Assembly (NCBI GenBank): GCA_020696885.1
Contig: JAJFMS010000068.1
Location: 1 to 9,146, forward strand
Length of the DNA stretch: 9,146 nt
Direction: 5' to 3'
Source: Armatimonadota bacterium
GTDB lineage: Bacteria > Armatimonadota > SYMT01
Part shown: positions 1-5,782 of the stretch, in pieces
Layout of the letters: each line of letters begins with the position of its first letter
How positions within the stretch are numbered: position 1 is the first letter of the stretch
Made by a program: the position numbers and the translations under genes
The notes under the pieces: generated by a model
What the model saw: the letters and a program-made list of their open reading frames with translations, nothing else
Database searches by the model: none
What the model was told of the DNA's origin: nothing

Positions 1-1
1 C

Positions 2-127
2 GTCATCACCCTGCTGGACCCGGCGACGGGTCTGCCGGTAGGACCGGTGGGCGGTAACCTGGGCTTCGCCCGCGGCCGCGCGCCGAAGGATGACATCCTG
101 ATCCGTGTGGGCCCGCGGGTGCCGTAA
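2..127 (+). CDS. C-terminal end of an unidentified protein (partial)
   Basis: Only the last 41 codons lie in the window, ending with TAA at 125-127. The visible tail begins VITLLDPATGLPVGP and ends DDILIRVGPRVP; it is rich in Gly, Pro and Val and has no motif I recognise. It is called coding because the frame is open to the window edge, has G/C-biased third positions like the neighbouring genes, and is followed within 25 nt by a strong intrinsic terminator that would end its transcript. The alternating hydrophobic residues suggest a beta-rich C-terminus, but that is inference. The upstream sequence would be needed to name it. Confidence 0.6.
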   Translation, partial: VITLLDPATGLPVGPVGGNLGFARGRAPKDDILIRVGPRVP

Positions 128-151
128 GCACTCTCGGATCCCCTGGGGATC

Positions 152-189
152 GGGGGCCGGAGCCATTTGGCTCCGGCCCCCTTTTTCTT
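152..189 (+). terminator. Intrinsic (rho-independent) terminator
   Basis: A perfect 13-bp GC-rich stem has left arm GGGGGCCGGAGCC (152-164), loop ATTT (165-168) and right arm 169-181. The T-tract TTTTTCTT (182-189) follows at once. This is a canonical intrinsic terminator ending the transcript of the gene that stops at 127. Its T-tract runs into the proposed -35 of the next promoter. Confidence 0.93.
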
Positions 190-217
190 GCCGGACCCGT
201 ACCAGGCTCGACATAAT
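188..217 (+). promoter_or_regulatory. Candidate sigma-70-type promoter for the phosphatase gene
   Basis: TTGCCG (188-193, 4/6 match to TTGACA) lies 18 nt upstream of CATAAT (212-217, 5/6 match to TATAAT). This would start transcription near 224 and give a 5' leader of about 30 nt before the GTG at 254. It sits directly after a strong terminator, so the gene needs its own promoter. No clear Pho-box direct repeat is seen here, so phosphate regulation is not shown by the sequence. Confidence 0.45.
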
Positions 218-253
218 ACCGAGGGTTGAACCCGCTGATCAGGGAGATTGAAC

Positions 254-1930
254 GTGAGCAAAAGTGCAGGACTCTTGTTAGGAATGGCGTCCCTCGGGCT
301 CTGCGCCCTGGCGGCGCGGCCGGTTGCTGTCCATGCTAAGGGCCAGGACGGACCCGCGCGACCGCGCTTGGTGGTGGTGGTCTCCATCGACCAATTCCGA
401 GCGGACTACCTGCACCGGTTTGCGGATCTTTACCTACCCGCCAGGAGCGCGGAGGGCGTGGGCGGGTTCCGGTACTTCCAGGAACTGGGCGGCTCCTACG
501 CGGACTGCCGCTACGATCATCACCACACCGTGACCGCGGCGGGACATGCCATCATCGGCACCGGGGCGCAGCCTTCCATGAACGGGATCGTGGGGAACTC
601 CTGGTGGGACCGGGAGACGAGGAAGTCGATGTACTGCGTCCAGGACCTCAAGTCCCGCGTCGTGGGGGCGCTCCCGTCCAGTGACGAGAAGCCGATGTCT
701 CCCGCCAACCTCCTCGTTACCACCACCGGCGACGAGCTGGAGTTGGCTACCGGCGGCGCGGCGCGGACCGTATCGATCTCGCTTAAGGACCGCGCTGCGA
801 TCCTGATGGCCGGTCACCGGGCGGACACGGTGATCTGGTTCGACGAAGGGACGAGCGGCTGGGTCTCCAGCAGCTACTACCTGCCCAGCGAGCAGCTTCC
901 GGAGTGGGTGGTGCGCCTGAACGGCGAGAAGATTCCGGACCGGCTCCGCTCGGAGGCCTGGCGGCCCGGGGTGAGCCCGGAGGCGCTCAAGCGCGTCTGG
1001 AACCCGAAAGGCGGCCCCGTCACCTTCTCCCACGCGCTGACCGGTAAGGACTACATCCCGTTCGCAACGGCCCCTGCTGGGAACGAGTTCGTCTTCGAGA
1101 CCGCCCGCCGTGCCGTGGAAGCCGAGCAGCTCGGTCAGGATACGATCCCCGATATCCTCACCATCAATCTGGCCAGCAACGATTACGTGGGGCATCGCCA
1201 CGGTCCTGACAGCCCCGAAGTCCTCGACATCTCGGTGCAAACCGACCGCCAGATCTCGCAGTTCCTCAACTTCCTCAGCAAGAAGGTGCCCGGCGGACTG
1301 AAGAACGTGACGTTTGCCATCACCGCGGACCACGGCGTGGTGAACGTGCCGGAGCTGAATACAGCCTCCGGCGTGCCGGCCGGTCGCGCTCTCGCCCCCG
1401 CGGCTCGCACGGCGGTGGAATCCGCCCTGGACACGCAGGTAGGCCCGGCGGATTGGATCGCCGGGGCGGACAACAGCGACTTCTACTTCTCCGAGGCTGC
1501 GATTGCAGCGTATCCCCGGGAGCCCCGGGAGCGGTTGGAGCGCATTGCCGCGGACGCCGTGGTGAAGATCCCTGGAGTGGTGATGGCCTACGGCCGCACC
1601 GAGGTTCTCCTGGGTAGAGTGCCGTACTCCGATCTGGGGCGCCGCATCACCAACGGCACGCACCCGGCGCGGAGCGGCGACGTCACCGTGATCCTGTCGC
1701 CGCAGTACCTGGCTGGCTCGGCGCCGGTCGGCACCGGAACCTCTCACGGAGCCCCCTACGCCTACGACAGCCACGTACCACTGCTGATTGGTGGGTTCGG
1801 AATCCGCCCGGGCGCCTACACCACCCGCACACAGCCGGCGCAGCTTGCGCCCACGCTGGCCGCCATCCTCGGCTCCGCGCGCCCAAGTGGCTCGGACGCC
1901 TCGCTCCTGCCCGGTGTAATCGTTCGCTAG
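254..1930 (+). CDS. PafA-like secreted alkaline phosphatase / phosphodiesterase-superfamily enzyme
   Basis: Predicted to hydrolyse phosphate monoesters outside the cytoplasm and release Pi. Start: GTG at 254 has AGGGAG (241-246) 7 nt upstream; a TTG at 248 in the same frame would leave only 1 nt. The 558-aa product opens with a signal peptide (hydrophobic core about 6-20, likely cut after VHA, residues 26-28). It carries the alkaline-phosphatase-superfamily metal and catalytic set: D46 (SIDQFRADY), nucleophile T94 in TAAGHA, N115 in GIVGNSWWD, K178 and R180 in SLKDRAAI, D310/H314 in NDYVGHRHG, D359-H360 in TADHG, and H498 in GTSHGAPYAYD. The 21-residue gap from Thr to Asn and the K-x-R pair match my memory of the PafA active site (T79, N100, K162, R164), which favours a monoesterase over an NPP-type diesterase. 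The length fits PafA. A DUF47-PiT pair lies downstream across a hairpin gap. Fold and family are secure; the preferred substrate is inferred. Confidence 0.93.
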   Translation: MSKSAGLLLGMASLGLCALAARPVAVHAKGQDGPARPRLVVVVSIDQFRADYLHRFADLYLPARSAEGVGGFRYFQELGGSYADCRYDHHHTVTAAGHAIIGTGAQPSMNGIVGNSWWDRETRKSMYCVQDLKSRVVGALPSSDEKPMSPANLLVTTTGDELELATGGAARTVSISLKDRAAILMAGHRADTVIWFDEGTSGWVSSSYYLPSEQLPEWVVRLNGEKIPDRLRSEAWRPGVSPEALKRVWNPKGGPVTFSHALTGKDYIPFATAPAGNEFVFETARRAVEAEQLGQDTIPDILTINLASNDYVGHRHGPDSPEVLDISVQTDRQISQFLNFLSKKVPGGLKNVTFAITADHGVVNVPELNTASGVPAGRALAPAARTAVESALDTQVGPADWIAGADNSDFYFSEAAIAAYPREPRERLERIAADAVVKIPGVVMAYGRTEVLLGRVPYSDLGRRITNGTHPARSGDVTVILSPQYLAGSAPVGTGTSHGAPYAYDSHVPLLIGGFGIRPGAYTTRTQPAQLAPTLAAILGSARPSGSDASLLPGVIVR

Positions 1931-1957
1931 CCCCGGCTAGCCACGGGAACGATAGTC

Positions 1958-1992
1958 GACGCCCCCTTTTGCCGCGTGCAAAAGGGGGCGTC
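1958..1992 (+). terminator. Perfect 15-bp hairpin after the phosphatase gene, probable terminator
   Basis: GACGCCCCCTTTTGC (1958-1972), a 5-nt loop CGCGT (1973-1977) and the exact reverse complement (1978-1992). It begins 27 nt after the phosphatase stop. The T and A runs lie inside the arms near the loop instead of after the stem, and no T-tract follows on either strand. It is therefore not a classical intrinsic terminator; it may act as a stem-only terminator, a transcript-stabilising 3' end, or a dispersed palindrome. Confidence 0.55.
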
Positions 1993-2142
1993 CGCCTGTA
2001 CCGAGGCCGCTTCGAGGGCTGGTTGGGATTCGGGCCGCCTGGTGATCTGCGGCCGGCGACCTGCGCAGGCCTGGCTTCGCGCCGGGAGCGCGACCTGTCC
2101 GAACGCTTCCCCGATAGGTCTATTGGGCGTGGACGCCCGATT

Positions 2143-2177
2143 CTTAAATTACGACTAAGCGCCCCCCGGCCTATTCT
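2143..2177 (+). promoter_or_regulatory. Weak candidate promoter region for the DUF47-PiT operon
   Basis: An A/T-rich patch in otherwise GC-rich DNA contains CTTA and TAAG half-sites (2143-2146 and 2156-2159). It is followed by TATTCT (2172-2177), a 4/6 match to a -10. The -35-like TTACGA at 2149-2154, with a 17-nt spacer, matches only 3/6. A promoter is required here because a hairpin isolates the operon from the phosphatase. The half-sites could be a regulator site, but no recognised Pho box can be shown. Confidence 0.22.
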
Positions 2178-2276
2178 GCTAGACTTTCAGCGGCCCTTCG
2201 GCCCGGCTCAGATGAGGCACCTGGTGGCTGGTGGTGCTTTCGTTCGGGTCAGATCACTGCTGCTAGCAGGAGCCTT

Positions 2277-2900
2277 ATGGGACTGCTGCCCAAAAAGACG
2301 ACCTTTTTCGACCTCTTCGATCAGCACGCCGCCAATCTTGTCCTCATCGCTCAAGAGCTGCGGGACATGTTCGATCAATTCGATCGGCTCGAAGAGCGAC
2401 AGGCCCGCATCAAAGACCTGGAGCACGCGTGCGATGAGATCACGCACACGCTGGCCACGGAGATGCACGCCACCTTCATCACGCCGCTGGACAAAGAGGA
2501 CATTGCGGCTATCGCTAGCGGCCTGGACGACGTAGCCGACTACGCGGACGCTGCCAGCGTGCGGTTGAGCCTCTACCAGATCCCCGCCACCAGCCCCGAG
2601 GCCCAGGAGCTGGCCGCCTTGCTGGTCAAGTGCACGGAAGTCCTCCGCGAGGCGGTAGGCTGCCTGCGCACCAACCGCAACAAGGACCGGGTCATCCACG
2701 CCTGCCGCGAGATCCACACCATCGAGAACGAAAGCGACGCCGTCTACCGGCGGGCGCTCGGGCGATTGTTCAACACCCCTGGAGTCGATCCGATCCTTGT
2801 CCTGAAGTGGAAAGAGATCTACGAGCGGATCGAGATGGCGGTCGACAAGTGTGAAGACGTGTCGAACGTGATCGAATCGATCCAGTTGAAGTACTCCTGA
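2277..2900 (+). CDS. PhoU-like DUF47 family protein, PiT accessory
   Basis: A 207-aa all-helical cytoplasmic protein of normal family length. The ATG at 2277 is preceded by AGGAG (2268-2272) with a 4-nt spacer. PhoU/DUF47 features in order: an N-terminal FFDLFDQHAANL segment (10-21); an acidic metal-binding-type helix LEHACDEITHTL (48-59); the family block FITPLDKEDIAAIASGLDD (67-85); a second acidic helix IENESDAVYRRAL (149-161); and a final helix, KEIYERIEMAVDKCEDVSN (179-197). Its stop overlaps the ATG of the PiT transporter by one base (TGATG at 2898-2902), so the two are translationally coupled. DUF47-pit pairs are widespread; in Sinorhizobium meliloti the equivalent orfA-pit operon encodes low-affinity Pi uptake. 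The DUF47 partner is generally thought to modulate or support PiT, but its exact mechanism is not settled. Confidence in the family is high. Confidence 0.93.
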   Translation: MGLLPKKTTFFDLFDQHAANLVLIAQELRDMFDQFDRLEERQARIKDLEHACDEITHTLATEMHATFITPLDKEDIAAIASGLDDVADYADAASVRLSLYQIPATSPEAQELAALLVKCTEVLREAVGCLRTNRNKDRVIHACREIHTIENESDAVYRRALGRLFNTPGVDPILVLKWKEIYERIEMAVDKCEDVSNVIESIQLKYS

Positions 2901-4123
2901 TGTCACCGCTTCTGCTGCTCGTGATCCTCGTGGTCGTGCTGGCCCTGGCGTTCGACTACAGCAATGGCTTCCACGACGCCGCCAATTCCATTGCCACGGT
3001 GGTGGCCACGCGGGTACTGCGTCCCTATCAGGCGGTGGCGTGGGCGGCGTTCTTCAACTTCGTCGCCGCATTCACCATGCACACGGACGTGGCGGCCACC
3101 GTGGGCAAAGGCACGATCCACCAGGAGATCGTGGATGTTTACATCATCCTTTCGTGCCTGGTGGGCGCCATCGGCTGGAACGTCACCACCTGGTACCTGG
3201 GCCTGCCCAGCAGCTCCTCCCACGCCCTGATCGGTGGCCTCGTCGGCGCGGCGCTCGTCAAGGTCGGCCCGTCCGGGATCGTAGCGCCCGGCCTCACCAA
3301 GACCGCGCTCTTTATCGTGCTATCGCCCACCATCGGCATGGTGCTCGCGCTGCTGATCTCCACCGCCGTCACCTGGCTCATCCAGACCGCGCACCAGTAC
3401 GCCTCCGCGCCCGGAGACCGCTCCGCCCCCGTCGGCCGAACGTTGGCGCTAGCGTTCTCCGCCCCGGGCAACGTGCGGCGTTGGTCACGGATCCTCCAGC
3501 TCTTCTCCGCCGGGTTCTACTCATTCAGCCACGGCATGAACGACGCGCAGAAGACGATGGGGATCATCGCGGTGCTGCTGGTCAGCATGAAGAGCACGGT
3601 CCCGGAGCTCGCCAGCCTGCCGGATTGGATCATGCCGAAGGACGATCTCCACCAGATGCCCTGGGTGATCATCCTCTCCGCCCACGCCGCCATCGCGCTC
3701 GGCACGCTCTCCGGCGGCTGGAAGATCGTGCGTACCATGGGGATGCGGATCACAGAGCTGGACCCGCTCCGGGGCTTCTGCGCCGAGACCGCCGGCGCCA
3801 TGACGGTAATCGGCGCCTCCCTCGGCGGGATCCCGGTGAGCACCACCCACACCATCACCGGCGCCATCGTGGGGGTGGGGGCCAGCCGCCGCATGTCCGC
3901 CGTCCGGTGGGGCGTGGCCGGAACCATCGTTTGGGCCTGGATCCTGACCATCCCAGCCGCCGGCATCCTCTCCGCATTGACCTACGTCATCGCCGCCCGG
4001 CTCTGGCCGATCCTCCCTACCGTGGGCCAGTGGGGCCTGGGCCTCGTGATCTCGGCCCTCCTCGGGTATGCAGCGTTCTCGTGGCTGCGGGCCTCCCGCT
4101 CCGGCGCGCTCGCCCACGCGTAA
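2900..4123 (+). CDS. pit: PiT-family inorganic phosphate transporter
   Basis: A 407-aa polytopic inner-membrane protein that imports Pi, typically as a metal-phosphate complex with H+ (or Na+ in some members). The internally duplicated PiT family signatures are all visible: NGFHDAANS (22-30) and its second copy HGMNDAQKTMG (211-221), then GLPSSSSHALIGG (101-113) and its second copy IPVSTTHTITG (311-321). About ten hydrophobic segments alternate with a short hydrophilic central loop (about 163-195, with GDRSAPVGR and NVRRWSR). The length is within the PiT range. ATG at 2900 shares its A with the DUF47 stop, so translation is coupled and no separate ribosome site is needed. It could carry sulfate, as some homologues are annotated permeases of that kind, but the DUF47 partner and nearby PafA-like phosphatase favour phosphate. 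The gene ends in a large hairpin facing a convergent gene. Confidence 0.95.
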   Translation: MSPLLLLVILVVVLALAFDYSNGFHDAANSIATVVATRVLRPYQAVAWAAFFNFVAAFTMHTDVAATVGKGTIHQEIVDVYIILSCLVGAIGWNVTTWYLGLPSSSSHALIGGLVGAALVKVGPSGIVAPGLTKTALFIVLSPTIGMVLALLISTAVTWLIQTAHQYASAPGDRSAPVGRTLALAFSAPGNVRRWSRILQLFSAGFYSFSHGMNDAQKTMGIIAVLLVSMKSTVPELASLPDWIMPKDDLHQMPWVIILSAHAAIALGTLSGGWKIVRTMGMRITELDPLRGFCAETAGAMTVIGASLGGIPVSTTHTITGAIVGVGASRRMSAVRWGVAGTIVWAWILTIPAAGILSALTYVIAARLWPILPTVGQWGLGLVISALLGYAAFSWLRASRSGALAHA

Positions 4124-4170
4124 GGGGCAGCGTCCGGGCTCGCTGCGCGGCGAGCAGCCCGGACCGCCCC
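4124..4170. terminator. Large interrupted hairpin between convergent genes
   Basis: Directly after the pit stop codon, GGGGC (4124-4128) can pair with GCCCC (4166-4170), GTCCGGG (4132-4138) with CCCGGAC (4158-4164), and CTCGC with GCGAG nearer the loop, with small bulges. No T-tract follows on either strand. Its place between the pit stop (4123) and the stop of the minus-strand gene (4189) suggests a shared bidirectional 3'-end structure; the terminator role is inferred. Confidence 0.5.
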
Positions 4171-4188
4171 ACAATCAGTGCGTGGCAC

Positions 4189-4425
4189 TCACCGGTCTTG
4201 TCGCTGCTCCTTGACGAAGTCGTTGAATGGCCGGTAGCGCCCAGCCGCAAAATCACCCAGCCCACGCTGGATGCCCTGCACCGCTTCAGCGTTGTTCAGA
4301 AACTCCCTCTCCAGCGCTTCCACCAGCGTCGCAACTGCGATCGTCTCCGCGTCCCGCCCTTCTCGGGCGGCTCGTTCTCGCAGCCGCTGTGCTACCTCTG
4401 GCGGCAGAGTAATCACAAGCGTCAT
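4189..4425 (-). CDS. Ribbon-helix-helix, antitoxin-like small protein (orphan)
   Basis: A 78-aa protein beginning MTLVITLPPEVAQRL. A beta strand (residues 2-7), a helix from about 9 to 22 and a helix from about 26 to 41 form the RHH (CopG/MetJ/Arc) DNA-binding pattern. The tail, with GIQRGLGDFAAGRYRP (51-66), resembles C-termini of chromosomal antitoxin-type proteins that bind a partner. ATG at 4425 is preceded by AGGG with a 5-nt spacer (TCAAG). No RelE/ParE-, PIN- or MazF-like toxin gene is adjacent: downstream is the convergent pit gene and upstream (72 nt away) a small membrane protein. It could be an orphan antitoxin, a relic of a lost pair, or a free-standing regulator. RHH fold likely; toxin-antitoxin role unproven. 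Confidence 0.72.
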   Translation of the reverse strand: MTLVITLPPEVAQRLRERAAREGRDAETIAVATLVEALEREFLNNAEAVQGIQRGLGDFAAGRYRPFNDFVKEQRQDR

Positions 4426-4497
4426 CTTGACCCTGTTCTCGCTTACATTTGGCAGATCGAAGAAGCTAGAAATAGGCGAAAGCGATGACCGACGCGT

Positions 4498-4731
4498 TTA
4501 GCCGCCTTTTCCGTGGGAGCCGCGCCCTAATAGCAGCCCAGCCAACGCTCCGACCACCATAACGGCAACCGCAGCAGCCAGGATGATCGCGCCGGCCGCG
4601 TAGTTATGGGACGGATCGTACCCGGGGTGGAGCAGGCGCTCGCCGTACATCACGTACCAATAGGCAAAGCCACCTCCAGCGAGGAGCCCCAGCCCACCCC
4701 CGAGGATCGTGCCGGCAACCGTTCGAGACAT
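4498..4731 (-). CDS. Small two-helix membrane protein, unknown function
   Basis: A 77-aa protein with two predicted transmembrane helices (about residues 5-28 and 45-68). They are joined by a short polar loop with YGERLLHPGYDPSHNY (29-44) and followed by a basic glycine-rich tail, GRGSHGKGG. Both helices are rich in Gly and Ala (GGGLGLLAGGGFAYW; AAAVAVMVVGALAG), suiting tight packing or oligomers. Start: ATG at 4731 has GAGGA (read on the minus strand, 4742-4738) with a 6-nt spacer. A small 5-bp hairpin (CGCCC/GGGCG, 4742-4755) partly covers that ribosome site. I do not recognise the family. It lies 72 nt upstream of the RHH gene in the same direction, so the two may be cotranscribed. Confidence 0.62.
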   Translation of the reverse strand: MSRTVAGTILGGGLGLLAGGGFAYWYVMYGERLLHPGYDPSHNYAAGAIILAAAVAVMVVGALAGLLLGRGSHGKGG

Positions 4732-4786
4732 AGCGCATCCTCGCCCAGACGGGCGTACCCTGGCCTACGCTGGTCGAGCCGGCGCC

Positions 4787-4810
4787 GGGGGAAGCGCGGC
4801 TTGCTCCCCC
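4787..4810 (-). terminator. Hairpin after the secreted-protein gene, possible terminator
   Basis: Read on the minus strand: GGGGG, a 3-nt bulge AGC, AAGC, loop CGC, GCTT and CCCCC, giving a 9-bp stem. It starts 9 nt beyond the TAG at 4820-4822. There is no T-tract afterwards, so it may be a stem-only or inefficient terminator. Its position right after a stop codon is the main support. Confidence 0.4.
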
Positions 4811-4819
4811 CACGCTCGC

Positions 4820-5608
4820 CTACTTCTCCCCGACTGCGGCCTTGAACCGGTCTCGCTGGAACGTCTCCTGGTTGAAGTAGTCATCCAGCAGCACGAGGTT
4901 CAGGGCGGCATCCAGCTCCGAGCCTCCGAAGCGGTCGACCCGCCCCTTCCAGAGGGCGACGTCCGCGGCGGTCAGTTGCTTCAACCGCGCCCGGAGCTTC
5001 CCGCCTCGCGCAGCACTATACGTCTCACCCTCGTGGAGAGCGTTCACCGGGATCAGGACCAGCGGCACGAGGTAGTCTCGCTCGGTCTCGTTCCTGAGCA
5101 CCGCTTCGAGTGCATCCTTCCACGCTCTGGCTTCAGCAGGCGGCATAGTCTGCGCGCGCTTGAGCATACGGTCGGCCGCGCTTGCATTCCATTGGAGCCC
5201 CTCGAACGCCACGCTCATCCGCCGCACGAAGTAGGTGAGACAGGCGCCTCGCTCGAGGTCCGAGTCCAGCTCCTTCCCCGTGATCCGCTCGAGCTCCGCA
5301 ACCCACTTCGTCAGGTCAGCCTGGGGTGAAGAGTCGAGGCGCATGCACACCTTCTCCAGCGCCTCCACCGTGATCCGGCCTCCCGGCTTCCCGAGCGACA
5401 GCGGCGGACCGCCAGGTGGTTGGATCTTCGCCAGTTGCTTCAACGCCGGCGTGTCGTCAGTTCGCGCGGGTGGCTCCTTCACTGATGACTTGTCGGCTGG
5501 AGCGGTCGGTTGCTTCAATGTGGGTATCTCGTCCCCTTGAGCAACCTGGGTGCCGGCCGTGAGTAGGAGAACCAGGGGCGTGACGTAGAGCGCAAGATGA
5601 AGACGCAT
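4820..5608 (-). CDS. Predicted secreted protein of unknown function
   Basis: The frame is open from an ATG at 5683, but ATG at 5608 is the better start. It has AGGAG (minus strand, 5623-5619) 10 nt upstream, and it puts a clean signal peptide at the very N-terminus: MRLHLALYVTPLVLLLTAG, likely cut after VAQG (residue 25). Starts at 5683 or 5626 lack a good ribosome site and would add a basic Ser/Arg-rich extension. The 262-aa product then has a Pro/Lys/Thr-rich linker (about 26-78, containing the echoes PTLKQ and PALKQ). A helical, charged C-terminal domain (about 79-260) follows, with only two Cys (88 and 123) and hallmarks ELERITGKELDSDLERGAC (105-123) and VPLVLIPVNALHEGETY (181-197). No catalytic motif or lipobox is seen. 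Export followed by a flexible linker suggests a periplasmic globular domain. Family not recognised. Confidence 0.75.
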   Translation of the reverse strand: MRLHLALYVTPLVLLLTAGTQVAQGDEIPTLKQPTAPADKSSVKEPPARTDDTPALKQLAKIQPPGGPPLSLGKPGGRITVEALEKVCMRLDSSPQADLTKWVAELERITGKELDSDLERGACLTYFVRRMSVAFEGLQWNASAADRMLKRAQTMPPAEARAWKDALEAVLRNETERDYLVPLVLIPVNALHEGETYSAARGGKLRARLKQLTAADVALWKGRVDRFGGSELDAALNLVLLDDYFNQETFQRDRFKAAVGEK

Positions 5609-5682
5609 CGGATGGGAACTCCTCATGAGACGGGCCGCCGCCATCGAGGGAACAATAGCTCGGCGGATCCGTGAACTTTGCA

Positions 5683-5752
5683 TCGAAGAGTAGACCCGGC
5701 TGCGGCTGCGAAACTTGCAGTTGTTTTCTGTAGCCGCTGAATGGCTCTTCGA
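5683..5752. repeat. 8-bp inverted repeat in the gap between two minus-strand genes
   Basis: TCGAAGAG (5683-5690) and CTCTTCGA (5745-5752) are exact reverse complements separated by 54 bp, upstream of the secreted-protein gene. The spacing is too wide for a simple hairpin but would suit two operator half-sites. Chance occurrence is quite possible. Confidence 0.25.
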
Positions 5753-5782
5753 ACCTGGCCCAGACCGATCGAGATTTGGTGA

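Larger units (their letters stand above)
1931..2276. other. 346-bp intergenic region between phosphatase and DUF47-PiT genes
   Basis: No convincing gene lies here; the frames open across it are rich in Arg, Pro and Ser and look like noise. It holds a perfect 15-bp hairpin (1958-1992), a short dyad GGGCGT-GG-ACGCCC (2125-2138), an unusually A/T-rich patch (about 2141-2158) and a candidate -10 (2172-2177). These support a promoter and regulatory region for the downstream operon with a long 5' leader of about 90 nt. Confidence 0.6.

Noticed and set aside
434..1774. 446-codon open frame antisense to the phosphatase gene
   Set aside because: Its product is rich in Arg, Gly, His and Val with no domain logic, while the plus strand encodes a complete PafA-type active site. 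Long antisense frames are expected in high-GC DNA.
1969..2535. 188-codon plus-strand frame spanning the intergenic gap into the DUF47 gene
   Set aside because: Low-complexity Arg/Ser/Pro composition; the second half is the DUF47 gene in another frame and the first half crosses the hairpin arm.
3040..4488. 482-codon plus-strand frame running through pit and beyond
   Set aside because: The peptide is Arg/His/Pro-rich and out of frame with the PiT signatures; it is a shadow of pit and of the RHH gene.
4189..4731. A toxin-antitoxin pair made of the RHH protein and the 77-aa membrane protein
   Set aside because: Kept only as a hypothesis. The 72-nt gap, the absence of a known toxin fold and no overlap of the genes do not support calling a pair.
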